Part shown: positions 1 through 6,943 of the stretch, one piece after another | Numbering within the stretch: position 1 is the first letter of the stretch | Layout of the letters: each line of letters begins with the position of its first letter | DNA from: Treponema sp. UBA4326 | GTDB taxonomy: Bacteria; Spirochaetota; Spirochaetia; Treponematales; Treponemataceae | NCBI GenBank assembly: GCA_002393835.1 | Contig: DGTW01000328.1 | Span: 1 to 11,966, forward strand | DNA: 11,966 bases | Direction: 5' to 3' | Program-made: the position numbers and the translations under genes | Notes under the pieces: generated by a model | What the model saw: the letters and a program-made list of their open reading frames with translations, nothing else | Databases searched by the model: none | Told to the model about the DNA's origin: nothing

Positions 1-44
1 AGATGTAAATCTTTTCTGATGATAAATAATCTTCGCATTCCCAT
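1..44 (-). CDS. Partial gene, N-terminus only; possibly PTH2-like peptidyl-tRNA hydrolase
   Basis: The first 15 codons of a minus-strand gene lie here and the rest is beyond the left edge. The reading starts M-G-M-R-R-L-F-I-I-R-K-D-L-H; either the first Met (42-44) or the second (36-38) could be the start. A GGA-containing stretch lies about ten bases upstream. The RRLFIIRKDL pattern recalls the first beta-strand of bacterial PTH2-type peptidyl-tRNA hydrolases, which release tRNA from stalled peptidyl-tRNA. This is recall from about 14 residues and is tentative. The gene starts about 42 bases after the broken regulator gene, on the same strand, so the two were probably co-transcribed. Confidence 0.35.
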   Translation of the reverse strand, partial: MGMRRLFIIRKDLH

Positions 45-86
45 AAAACTGTTTTCCTTTTCAACTGGTAACAAATTGTGACCGAC

Positions 87-532
87 TCATATTTCAAGTT
101 CATTTCTGATTTCTTTCATTGCTTCATTAAAATCCTGAACGTGACCTTCTTCAATATCTGCCAGCCCTTCAAGCAATTGATTAACTAGAGTTCTGTAAGT
201 TCCATATTCGGGAGTATTTTCGCGCACCTGCAAATCAGAAAAATCAATCTGCTTCAGAACATACAAATCTTCAACATGGCATTTATAAAGTTTCGACAAA
301 ATATCAAAGTTTTCGATACACGGAATATTCTTACACTTTTCATTTTCCCAGGCATAGATTGCTACTGGTGTATACAAGTTTGCCAGCTTCCGCTGTCATC
401 AAAACCAAATATTTCCTGCAGATGCTTTACGCTATATCCATTTTTATTGCGCAGCTCTTTTAGGAGTCTCGAGGTTGCCGGTATATCAACAGCAGTCCAT
501 TTTGCTGGTTGAATTGAATATGAATATTCCAT
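87..532 (-). pseudogene. Frameshifted XRE-type helix-turn-helix regulator
   Basis: Two minus-strand frames together spell one helix-turn-helix protein. The first (362-532) begins M-E-Y-S-Y-S and contains the start of an XRE domain (LLKELRNKNGYSVKHLQEIFGF), then drifts into SGSWQTCIHQ and a stop. The second frame (87-377) supplies the rest of the domain (AIYAWENEK, then ENFDILSKLYKCHVEDLYV) and a further acidic helical tail. In intact relatives the GF-x-x-P-x-AIY-x-WE junction is continuous, so about 26 extra bases (369-394) seem to have been inserted, shifting the frame. A single-base error combined with a longer loop is the alternative. A TATAAT lies seven bases before the ATG with no clear ribosome-binding site, so the original mRNA may have been leaderless. 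Intact proteins of this kind are small transcription regulators or antitoxins; the target is unknown. Confidence 0.7.
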
Positions 533-595
533 ACGCACATTATAAAAGGAATCAGCAGAAATAATAGGGCGAGTCCTGCCCCCGCTATAACAGAC

Positions 596-619
596 CACTC
601 AAGCCTTGAGTGTTTTTTT
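596..619 (+). terminator. Intrinsic terminator, plus strand, with no matching gene
   Basis: CACTCAA (596-602) and TTGAGTG (606-612) form a perfect 7-bp stem with a GCC loop, followed directly by seven T residues on the plus strand. That is a textbook rho-independent terminator. No convincing plus-strand gene precedes it inside the window, so it either ends an unseen or antisense transcript across the broken regulator or is a chance structure. Confidence 0.55.
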
Positions 620-733
620 GTTTTTAACTGAAGCAAACTGGACCTCGATAAAAAAACAAGACCAAAAATAGCGGCATTCTGCCCTTGTTACCTAAAATTT
701 TACACTAGATTTTTAAAATTGTCCCCCCACACA

Positions 734-758
734 CAAAACCGCCCCAAAAAGGAGCGGC
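734..758 (-). terminator. Intrinsic terminator of the purine permease gene
   Basis: On the minus strand GCCGCTCC, a TTTTT loop and GGGGCGGT form an eight-pair stem (two G-T wobbles), followed by TTTTGTGTG. It begins about a dozen bases after the permease stop codon. Confidence 0.8.
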
Positions 759-769
759 CTTAACAAAAC

Positions 770-2074
770 TTACTTTACTGCCTCAAATACAAAATCGAAG
801 AGGAATACTGCGCCTAAAATCCATGTGACAAGGGGAATTTCATTTGTTTTTTTTGCAACACTTTTGCACAAGATGAATGAAATCATGCCCATCATAATTC
901 CTTTTGAAATCGAATAAGAAAATGGCATTACGGCAATCGTGATAAAAGCCGGAATTCCTTCAGAGAAGTCGCGGAAATCAATTCCGATTATAGAACGCAT
1001 CATCATAAAGCCGACAAATATCAATGCCGGAGCAGTAGCAGCAGGCGGAACCAATGCGAAAACCGGGCTTAAGAAGAGTGCCGAAAAGAAAAGAAGACCT
1101 GTCACCGCTGAAGCCAGGCCTGTTCTTGCACCGGCGGCGATTCCTGTGGCACTTTCGACGAAACTTGTGACGGTTGAAGTTCCAAGACATGCTCCGGCAA
1201 TCGTTCCTGTAGCGTCAGCAAGAAGTGCACGCTTTGCACTGACAATCGTGCCGTTCTCGTCTTTTAAGTTGGCCTGCTCTGCTACACCAACAAAAGTTCC
1301 GATTGTATCAAACAGGTCAGTAAAGAGGAATGTGAAGAACACAATGAAGAATTTGAGCGAAATAACATTTGTCCACTCAAACTTACAAAAATACGGAGCT
1401 GAAGGTTTTGAGAAAGGATAGAATCCTTCTGGAATCGTTGTGATACCAAATGGAATTCCGACTATTGTTGTAATGACAAGTCCCAAAAGAATAGCACCCG
1501 GTATATTTTTCATTGCTAAAATAATTGTGACGATGAGACCAATTATTGCGACAATTGCTGAAGAATGTTCCAAATCAAAATTGACGAATGCGACCGGTGT
1601 TCCTGCCTGATTTGTCAAAATTCCGGCATTTGCAAATCCAATAAGTGCAATAAAAAGGCCGAGTGCGACAGCAATTGCTTTTCGAAGGGTGAGAGGAATA
1701 GAATTGACCAGTGCCTCACGGATTCCAAATATAGAAAGAACTACGAAAAGGACACCTTCAAGCAAGACTGCAGTAAGGGCGAATGCTGGTGTACAACCCA
1801 TGCCATGAACAACGGTGTAAGTGAAGAAAGCGTTGATTCCAAGCCCAGGGGCCAGCGCCACAGGAAGATTTGCGCAAAAAGCCATGACAAGTGTGGCGAT
1901 TGTAGAAGAAAGTGCCGTAGCCGTAAAGGCCGCACCCCATGAAATTCCAGAATCTGAAATGATCTGCGGATTAACCGCAAGAATATAGGACATTGCGAGG
2001 AATGTTGTGATACCGCCGACGATTTCCCGGGTCACAGTAGTTTTGCGCTCAGAAAGCCTGAAGAATTTATCCAT
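770..2074 (-). CDS. NCS2-family purine permease, AzgA/PbuG type
   Basis: A 434-residue polytopic inner-membrane protein with about a dozen hydrophobic segments, the usual length for this family. The N-terminal pattern (REIVGGITTFLAMSYILAVNP), the GLGINAFFTY stretch and the later GTSTVTSFVESATGIAAGARTG stretch are hallmarks of the AzgA/PbuG branch of nucleobase-cation symporters. These take up adenine, guanine or hypoxanthine driven by an ion gradient; which purine this one carries cannot be read from sequence. The start is supported by an AGGAG ribosome-binding site seven bases upstream. It is transcribed alone, divergently from glnA, and has its own terminator. No purine riboswitch is apparent in its short leader. 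Confidence 0.92.
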   Translation of the reverse strand: MDKFFRLSERKTTVTREIVGGITTFLAMSYILAVNPQIISDSGISWGAAFTATALSSTIATLVMAFCANLPVALAPGLGINAFFTYTVVHGMGCTPAFALTAVLLEGVLFVVLSIFGIREALVNSIPLTLRKAIAVALGLFIALIGFANAGILTNQAGTPVAFVNFDLEHSSAIVAIIGLIVTIILAMKNIPGAILLGLVITTIVGIPFGITTIPEGFYPFSKPSAPYFCKFEWTNVISLKFFIVFFTFLFTDLFDTIGTFVGVAEQANLKDENGTIVSAKRALLADATGTIAGACLGTSTVTSFVESATGIAAGARTGLASAVTGLLFFSALFLSPVFALVPPAATAPALIFVGFMMMRSIIGIDFRDFSEGIPAFITIAVMPFSYSISKGIMMGMISFILCKSVAKKTNEIPLVTWILGAVFLFDFVFEAVK

Positions 2075-2099
2075 AGAAAAACTCCTGATTTTTTACTGC

Positions 2100-2133
2100 A
2101 TTATAAAATATACTCTTTTTGACAGACTTTCAA
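2100..2133 (-). promoter_or_regulatory. Candidate promoter for the purine permease
   Basis: On the minus strand TTGAAA (2128-2133) is followed 17 bases later by TATTTT, and a perfect TATAAT sits slightly further on (2100-2105). The A/T-rich tract has several overlapping -10 candidates, so the exact start is unclear. Confidence 0.35.
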
Positions 2134-2147
2134 GAATCATAGAGAAT
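2119..2147 (+). promoter_or_regulatory. Candidate upstream promoter of glnA
   Basis: A perfect TTGACA (2119-2124) is followed after 17 bases by GAGAAT (2142-2147). Transcription from here would give a leader of roughly 150 bases that includes a weak extra hexaloop hairpin before the terminator region. Confidence 0.4.
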
Positions 2148-2183
2148 CATGAAGAATCCGCACGCACATTTTATACCTGCTTG

Positions 2184-2212
2184 TTGCACAATCACCAAAA
2201 AACCGATAAGAT
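2184..2212 (+). promoter_or_regulatory. Likely main promoter of glnA
   Basis: TTGCAC (2184-2189) and TAAGAT (2207-2212) are separated by exactly 17 bases. The predicted start near 2219 lies just before the antiterminator/terminator region and about 83 bases before the glnA start codon. Confidence 0.55.
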
Positions 2213-2222
2213 ATTGTCATTA

Positions 2223-2287
2223 ACGGCAAAGAGGTCGTAGGTTTTTCGCTGTAATTGTCATCCGGCGCAAAGTCTACGGCCTTTTTT
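2223..2287 (+). promoter_or_regulatory. glnA leader attenuator: hexaloop hairpin overlapping an intrinsic terminator
   Basis: Bases 2233-2251 pair with 2263-2281 in an almost continuous 18-bp stem (one mismatch, a few G-T pairs; outer arms GGTCGTAG and CTACGGCC). Six T residues (2282-2287) follow. This is a strong terminator placed before the glnA start codon. Immediately upstream, ACGGC (2223-2227) and GTCGT (2234-2238) form a 5-bp hairpin with the six-base loop AAAGAG, whose A1 and G4 fit the loop rule known for ANTAR proteins. Its 3' arm is part of the terminator's 5' arm, so the two folds exclude each other. An ANTAR protein holding the hexaloop hairpin would prevent termination. The ANTAR gene lies downstream in the same operon. 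The structure is seen in the sequence; its function is inferred. Confidence 0.7.
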
Positions 2288-2301
2288 GTTATGGAGAAAT
2301 T

Positions 2302-3471
2302 ATGCTTTATACTCAAGAAGAAGTTTTGGACTATGTAAAAGAAGAGGATGTAAAATTCGTCCGTCTTGCCTATTTCGACCTCTCTGGCAAGCAGAAAAAT
2401 GCTACCATTATGGCAAGCGAGCTTCCCCGTGCCTTTGAAAAAGGAATTTCTTTCGACGCTTCAGCAATTCCTGATTTTGAAGAGGCCAATAAATCAGACT
2501 TGTTTTTATACCCGGATCCTTCCACTCTTTCTGTTCTTCCATGGCGGCCAAGTGCTGGAAAAGTAATCCGCATGTTCTGCGACATTAAATATCCCGACGG
2601 CAGCCCCTACAAAAAAGACTGCCGCTATCTTCTTAAAACAGCGGCTGCAAAAATCAAGGCTGAATGTGGCGTTGACCTCCAATTCGGCACGGAATTTGAA
2701 TTCTATCTTTTTAAGCTGGACGAAAATGGCGAGCCAACTAAAATTCCTTTTGACAAGGCTGGCTACATGGACATTGCTCCTGAAGACAAGGGCGAGAATA
2801 TCCGCAGAAACATCTGCTTCACACTGGAACAGATGGGAATCACGCCGGAGTCCAGCCACCATGAGGAGGGGCCAGGTCAGAATGAAGTGGATTTCCATTA
2901 CTCTGATTCCCTTACTTCGGCTGACAATGCCTCTACTTTTAAATGGATTGTCCGCACAAAGGCCGCAGAAAGCGGTCTCTATGCCGATTTTTCGCCAAAA
3001 CCAATTCAAGAAAAGCCGGGCAGCGGAATGCACATCAACATTTCTTGCTCAGACCCTTCAAAAAACGAAAACATCCTTGCCGGAATTCTCAAACACATCG
3101 AAGAAATCACATATTATCTCAATCCAACCGAGAATTCCTACAATCGTCTTGGCGAGGCAAAGGCACCCCACTTTATTTGCTGGGGACGGGAAAATCGCTC
3201 TGCCATAGTCCGCCTTCCAGCCGGTGAAAAAACACGGATTGAAATCAGAACGCCGGATTCAACCTGTAATCCCTACATCGCCTTCACCCTTTTGATTCAT
3301 GCCGCCATCGACGGAATAAAAAGCAATTTAAGGGCAGCCGAGGCGGCCACGGAAAATCTTTTTGATAAGGAAGTCGCAAAAAAAGTAAGCTACAAGACTA
3401 TTCCTGATACTCTGGAAGAGGCTAGGGAAATAGCAGAAAAAAGTGATTTTGTGAAATCGATTTTGGGATAA
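2302..3471 (+). CDS. glnA: Glutamine synthetase, type I, short form
   Basis: Makes glutamine from glutamate, ammonia and ATP in the cytoplasm. It is 389 residues long, against about 440-470 for classical type I enzymes. Visible landmarks are FDASAI (51-56, latch Asp52), the metal-binding TEFEF (130-134) and HHEEGPGQNE (186-195), GSGMHIN (240-246, His244), NRSAIVR (298-304) and RIEIR (312-316), then NPY (323-325). The C-terminus stops right after SDFVKSILG, so the last roughly 50 residues of classical enzymes are missing and no adenylylation tyrosine region is present. The loop that usually reads E-A-P reads GEAKAP (284-289), placing Lys287 where the flap glutamate normally lies; this may be a subfamily trait. 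GGAG precedes the start by a good distance. The leader carries an attenuator, and an ANTAR regulator follows 17 bases downstream. Confidence 0.93.
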   Translation: MLYTQEEVLDYVKEEDVKFVRLAYFDLSGKQKNATIMASELPRAFEKGISFDASAIPDFEEANKSDLFLYPDPSTLSVLPWRPSAGKVIRMFCDIKYPDGSPYKKDCRYLLKTAAAKIKAECGVDLQFGTEFEFYLFKLDENGEPTKIPFDKAGYMDIAPEDKGENIRRNICFTLEQMGITPESSHHEEGPGQNEVDFHYSDSLTSADNASTFKWIVRTKAAESGLYADFSPKPIQEKPGSGMHINISCSDPSKNENILAGILKHIEEITYYLNPTENSYNRLGEAKAPHFICWGRENRSAIVRLPAGEKTRIEIRTPDSTCNPYIAFTLLIHAAIDGIKSNLRAAEAATENLFDKEVAKKVSYKTIPDTLEEAREIAEKSDFVKSILG

Positions 3472-3488
3472 GCTGAGGGAGAAATAAA

Positions 3489-4055
3489 GTGACAAGTGAC
3501 ACTTATTCTGTCCTTCTTGTGACAAAAGACACGAAAATTTCTTCTCTTGTGAATATTATGCTCATTCCCCCCATGTTTGAGCTTTCTGTCTGCCAGGATT
3601 TCAATGAGGCACGCCGTAAATGCGACGAGCGAAGCTTCAATATTGTCCTCGTAGATTTTGCTGATGGCGAGGGCACGGATTTTGCCGTTGACATTTCAGA
3701 TTCGTCGAGCACGATTTTGCTTCTGACTCCCCAGGAACATTTTGACCAGATAAGCTACAAGGTCGAAGGCTACGGAGTCCTCACTCTGACGAGGGAATTC
3801 GACCAGTTCTATTTTTACAACATGATAAAAGTGGCCATCGCCGTTCAGTACAAGGTTCAGGTTCTTTCCAGTAAGGCAATTCAGCTTAAAGAAAAAATGG
3901 AAGAAATCAGAATCGTAAACCGTGCGAAAATGCTCTTAATGCAGGTAAAAGACATGACCGAGGCCGAAGCCCACCACTACATCGAAAAAGAAGCAATGGA
4001 TACCGGCGCAAAGAAGGTCAAAGTCTCGGAATTGATTATAAAGACATTAAGTTAA
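3489..4055 (+). CDS. ANTAR-domain antiterminator with degenerate receiver domain
   Basis: 188 residues. Residues 6-119 look like a response-regulator receiver: Asp56 sits in the LVD position, but the acidic pair near residue 12 is reduced to T-K-D and the conserved Lys near residue 100 appears to be lost. Phosphorylation control is therefore doubtful. A coiled-coil-like linker (120-140) leads to an ANTAR domain (about 132-188) with the family features R-x-x-N-R-AK-x-LLM (141-151), M-T-E-A-E-A (156-161) and a final A-M-D-T helix and tail. ANTAR proteins bind paired RNA hairpins and prevent transcription termination. GTG is the chosen start, with GGGAG seven bases upstream. It lies 17 bases after glnA, hence one operon. 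Such a pair resembles glnA-nitR of Clostridium saccharobutylicum. The likely target is the hexaloop hairpin in the glnA leader. Confidence 0.9.
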   Translation: MTSDTYSVLLVTKDTKISSLVNIMLIPPMFELSVCQDFNEARRKCDERSFNIVLVDFADGEGTDFAVDISDSSSTILLLTPQEHFDQISYKVEGYGVLTLTREFDQFYFYNMIKVAIAVQYKVQVLSSKAIQLKEKMEEIRIVNRAKMLLMQVKDMTEAEAHHYIEKEAMDTGAKKVKVSELIIKTLS

Positions 4056-4130
4056 GGAGGGGAAAGCCTTCCCCTACGCGCCCACTTCGTTGGTCGCTAC
4101 CCCTTCTGCGGGGACACCCCGCAACGCCCC
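4056..4130. repeat. GC-rich intergenic hairpin element between convergent genes
   Basis: These 75 bases are far richer in G and C than the surroundings. They carry two perfect hairpins: AGGGGAA / TTCCCCT (4058-4075, loop AGCC) and TGCGGGG / CCCCGCA (4107-4123, loop ACA). Neither is followed by a T-run. The element fills the whole gap between two converging genes, the typical place for a REP-like extragenic palindrome, and may serve as an end signal for both. Only one copy is in the window, so its repeat nature is inferred. Confidence 0.5.
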
Positions 4131-4979
4131 TTAAAATCTTAAAGCGATTGAAACTCCGTCTGCACGCAGAGCCAAATTCAAATCATTTTTTGTATTGAAA
4201 GTATGGAGCCAGGGAACAAGAAAACCTACAGCGCTTCCTATTGCAGCACCTGTCAGGACATCCGTCATAAAGTGGTTTCCGCTTGCAATTCTTAAAGCGG
4301 CAGTTCCAGCCGCCATAGCAAAGGAACTTCCAATCACAGGAAAACGCCAGGGCGAATCCGGGAAATATTTACAGAAAGTGTAGCTGGTGAAAGTTGCTCC
4401 TGCAAAGGCCATAGCGCAGTGCCCGGACGGAAAAGAATTCGCCCAGTCACCGTCATCAACATCACTTTCCGGGAAAGTTTCAGAATCGTAATACATATAA
4501 GGCCTGGCTCGATTTACGCAAAGTTTCGTGATTTCCTTGATTCCGTTTGCGATTAAGAGAGTCTCTGCATACATCACGCCGCAAGTCAGCCATTCTTCCT
4601 TTTCTGTCGTCGCAAGAACGGCAGGAGTGGCCATTGTAGCCACAAGCAGCAAATCCCCGGCCAAATCAAGTTTCTTTGAATATGACTGCATGAAAAAACG
4701 GTCGAAAGAATTCACATCATCCTTGTCGTAAAACTCTCCCTTGTATTCCTGCCTGTTCAGCTTGAGCGCATTATCGAGAATCAAATCTCCGCCTGAAAGA
4801 AGAAGGCCTGTTCCAAGCAAAGCCGAATCCGTAAGAGGATTCAAAGCAAAGGTTTTCCCGCTTCCCCAAAAATTAAAGGAGGAAGCTCCTGAACTGCCCC
4901 TGTCTTCCTGGGAAAACGAAGGCAAGCTTAAAAGGAGAAGCAGAAAAAGCGAAAAAATCTTTGGGAAAAAAATTTTCAT
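4131..4979 (-). CDS. Secreted PAP2-family phosphatase
   Basis: 282 residues with an N-terminal signal peptide (basic start, a Leu-rich core at 9-20, likely cleavage near SFS-QED, residue 23). The three PAP2 phosphatase motifs are visible: K-x6-RP (152-160), PSGH (184-187) and R-x5-H-x3-D (230-240); the Ser usually before the Arg of the last motif is Leu. The family removes phosphate from lipid phosphates such as phosphatidate or undecaprenyl pyrophosphate. The alternating hydrophobic C-terminus ending in Phe resembles an outer-membrane strand, but one or two strands are not enough to claim a barrel. The start lies 6 bases after the SPOR gene stop and has only a weak ribosome-binding site, which suggests translational coupling in one operon. 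Confidence 0.85.
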   Translation of the reverse strand: MKIFFPKIFSLFLLLLLSLPSFSQEDRGSSGASSFNFWGSGKTFALNPLTDSALLGTGLLLSGGDLILDNALKLNRQEYKGEFYDKDDVNSFDRFFMQSYSKKLDLAGDLLLVATMATPAVLATTEKEEWLTCGVMYAETLLIANGIKEITKLCVNRARPYMYYDSETFPESDVDDGDWANSFPSGHCAMAFAGATFTSYTFCKYFPDSPWRFPVIGSSFAMAAGTAALRIASGNHFMTDVLTGAAIGSAVGFLVPWLHTFNTKNDLNLALRADGVSIALRF

Positions 4980-4985
4980 TCAGCT

Positions 4986-6866
4986 TTACTTTGCGTCAAT
5001 TACAGGGGCCTTCTTCCAGATTCGAAGGTCATTTCCGACTTCAATCAAATCGTCTTTTGTGACTTGGCTTGAAGCCAGCGTATCAATCGCAATGATGTAA
5101 GATTTTGTTGAAAGAGAAAGCTCCTTCAGATTTTTGTCAATGAAGTACCAGCCGTCAATGCCATTCAGAGTCAAAGGCTGGTTGTTTTCAGAAACTTCGC
5201 TCTTATTTTTGTTATCCTTGAAATACTGATGGATTCTTTTTGAGTTAAAGTCATATTCCAAATCGTAGAATCCAAGGCAGACGAGGGCATTTTTTTGAAC
5301 ATAAGCCGTCTCTGCAAGATAGTGGCCAACGATTGGAAGCGACCAGTCAATGTAGTTTCGCTCAGCGGCATATTTGTCATCAACTTTTTTGAAAGAGAAG
5401 CTTACGAAATCTCTCTGTACGCTGTCATTGGCATTTGGAAGAACCAGAAGTGTTCTTCGTATCTGCGGATAAATGCTCAGTGATGAAGATGTGAAAGACT
5501 CAGTAATGAATGTGAGGAATTCTTCTTTAGAAAAATCCTTTGACTTCATCGTCAAGAAAAGTCCTTCCTGTGGATTAGTTCCATTAAGGATGAATTCTCC
5601 GTCAACATCAAAAATTGAACACTCGAACCTTTCTTTACCTTCGCCAAAACTCATTTCTTCAACTGGGGTCAAAGAACTTGTTTTGTAATCGAAATTCGTT
5701 GCATTAACAAGGAAAATCTCAACTTCTTTTTTGTAGAGTTCGTCCTTATAAGTTGCAAGAAGGGCAGAGTGAATGCTTTCTTCAGAAGAAATTGCGTCCA
5801 TGATTGCTTTTTCAGTATCAGGTTTGTCTTCGCAGAGACGGTAGAGATCGTAATCAAGAATTGAAATTTCTTTGATAGGGAAATTTTTGTTTGCCGGGAA
5901 ATGCTGAATGAGTTTTTTCACAGAATCTGGCAGGCTGCTTGGAATTGAAGAAAGACCGTCATCAAATGTGACCTTTTCCTGGCTGAGAACTTCGTCATAT
6001 CGCTTGATTTTGCTCTCAATTTCCATGTAATCAGAAATTTGAGTGTCAGTTATGCCCATGTCATCGAACTGAGAGCGCAATTCCTCGGCTTCCTCTTTTG
6101 TGGCGAAAGCTCCCACATGAATATTGAAGGCAAAGAAAGACTGCTCATCAAATGTGTTGAGAAGGTAAGGCTCAAATCCCAGCTCATCCAGGCGGGCTTT
6201 GTCATTTTCAGCAAACTGAGAATATTTATATGAGCGCACAAGCACAGAGTAGGGCGTTTTTTCTGAAAGAACGGCTTTTTCATTCATTTCAAGCTCTTTT
6301 GGCTCTGGTGCGACTTCGTTCATTACATCAACTTCAGGAAGGGGAGCTGGCTCAGGAAGTGGCTCCGGCTCTGGCTCTGGTTCAGGAAGCGGAAGAGGCT
6401 CCGGTTCTGGCAGGGGGGCAGGCTCCGGCTCTGGAAGTGGAGCTGGTTTTGGCTCGGGTTTTACTTCAGGCTTAGGCTCAACTTTCGGCACTGGAGCTGG
6501 TACTGTCACGATTTTGACAACGGCTTTTTTTGAGAGAATTTTATCGCTCTTACAAACCCAAAAATCTTTCAGGCCAAGTTCCTTTACGAAAGAATATTTT
6601 TTGACTTCATCACGATATTTTCGCGCATCGTCGATTTTCTTGAACTCTTTTTCCAGCAGAACCCGGTAATAGCTTTGATTATTAACTTTGCTCTCGCTTA
6701 TTACAGCTGACACGCTCTGTTTTTCAAGCTTTTGAACCATATTCTCTGCATTTTTCAGCTGCTTGTAAGAAGCCACGCAGACATGATAGCCCTGTGCAAA
6801 GACGCTTCCCAAAAGAAGGAGGTTAAGCGCAAAAATTGAAAAGAAGAATTTGAATGATTTTTTCAT
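4986..6866 (-). CDS. SPOR-domain envelope protein with Pro-Glu linker
   Basis: 626 residues. A signal peptide (1-24, ending VFA-Q) is followed by a SPOR-like domain (about 25-105, beginning [19 protein letters not shown]). Next come a Pro/Glu-rich segment with repeating P-E-P and P-L-P-E-P units (122-190) and a second SPOR-like domain (about 204-280, SVLVRSY to [13 protein letters not shown]). SPOR domains bind peptidoglycan stripped of stem peptides, usually at division sites. The Pro-Glu stretch should be stiff and extended, as in TonB, and could span the periplasm. The remaining 330 residues are not recognised; they have no transmembrane segment and look like mixed alpha/beta. GAGGA lies a few bases before the ATG. 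The PAP2 gene follows 6 bases after the stop, so the two products probably act together in the envelope. Confidence 0.8.
   Translation of the reverse strand: MKKSFKFFFSIFALNLLLLGSVFAQGYHVCVASYKQLKNAENMVQKLEKQSVSAVISESKVNNQSYYRVLLEKEFKKIDDARKYRDEVKKYSFVKELGLKDFWVCKSDKILSKKAVVKIVTVPAPVPKVEPKPEVKPEPKPAPLPEPEPAPLPEPEPLPLPEPEPEPEPLPEPAPLPEVDVMNEVAPEPKELEMNEKAVLSEKTPYSVLVRSYKYSQFAENDKARLDELGFEPYLLNTFDEQSFFAFNIHVGAFATKEEAEELRSQFDDMGITDTQISDYMEIESKIKRYDEVLSQEKVTFDDGLSSIPSSLPDSVKKLIQHFPANKNFPIKEISILDYDLYRLCEDKPDTEKAIMDAISSEESIHSALLATYKDELYKKEVEIFLVNATNFDYKTSSLTPVEEMSFGEGKERFECSIFDVDGEFILNGTNPQEGLFLTMKSKDFSKEEFLTFITESFTSSSLSIYPQIRRTLLVLPNANDSVQRDFVSFSFKKVDDKYAAERNYIDWSLPIVGHYLAETAYVQKNALVCLGFYDLEYDFNSKRIHQYFKDNKNKSEVSENNQPLTLNGIDGWYFIDKNLKELSLSTKSYIIAIDTLASSQVTKDDLIEVGNDLRIWKKAPVIDAK
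6297..6503 (-). repeat. Coding repeat for the Pro-Glu linker
   Basis: This stretch is built from imperfect short repeats such as ggctccggctctgg and caggaagcgg, which encode P-E-P units. It is likely to vary in length between strains by slippage. Confidence 0.7.
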
Positions 6867-6884
6867 TGTGTCCTCACTTTTAAC

Positions 6885-6914
6885 AAAAAAGCACCCGCAA
6901 AGAGTGCGAGTGCT
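6885..6914 (-). terminator. Intrinsic terminator of the polygalacturonase gene
   Basis: On the minus strand AGCACTCGCA and TGCGGGTGCT form a 10-bp stem (one G-T pair) with a CTCTT loop, then six T residues. It ends GH28 transcription before the SPOR gene, whose start is at 6866, so the SPOR gene needs its own promoter or read-through. Confidence 0.88.
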
Positions 6915-6943
6915 ATTATTATCGGCAGATTTTGTATAAAAAT

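Noticed and set aside
939..1421. 160-residue plus-strand frame opposite the permease
   Set aside because: It is the reverse shadow of a well-supported membrane protein, is low in complexity (Ala/Val/Lys/Pro) and has no ribosome-binding site.
2075..2200. Purine riboswitch before the purine permease
   Set aside because: The short leader lacks the conserved junction sequences of purine aptamers and has no paired P1 stem.
2506..3208. Long alternative frames on both strands within glnA
   Set aside because: They are produced by the codon bias of glnA, whose own frame contains all glutamine synthetase motifs.
6297..6503. CRISPR-like or minisatellite array
   Set aside because: The repeats are short, imperfect, in frame and encode a Pro-Glu linker; there are no spacers.
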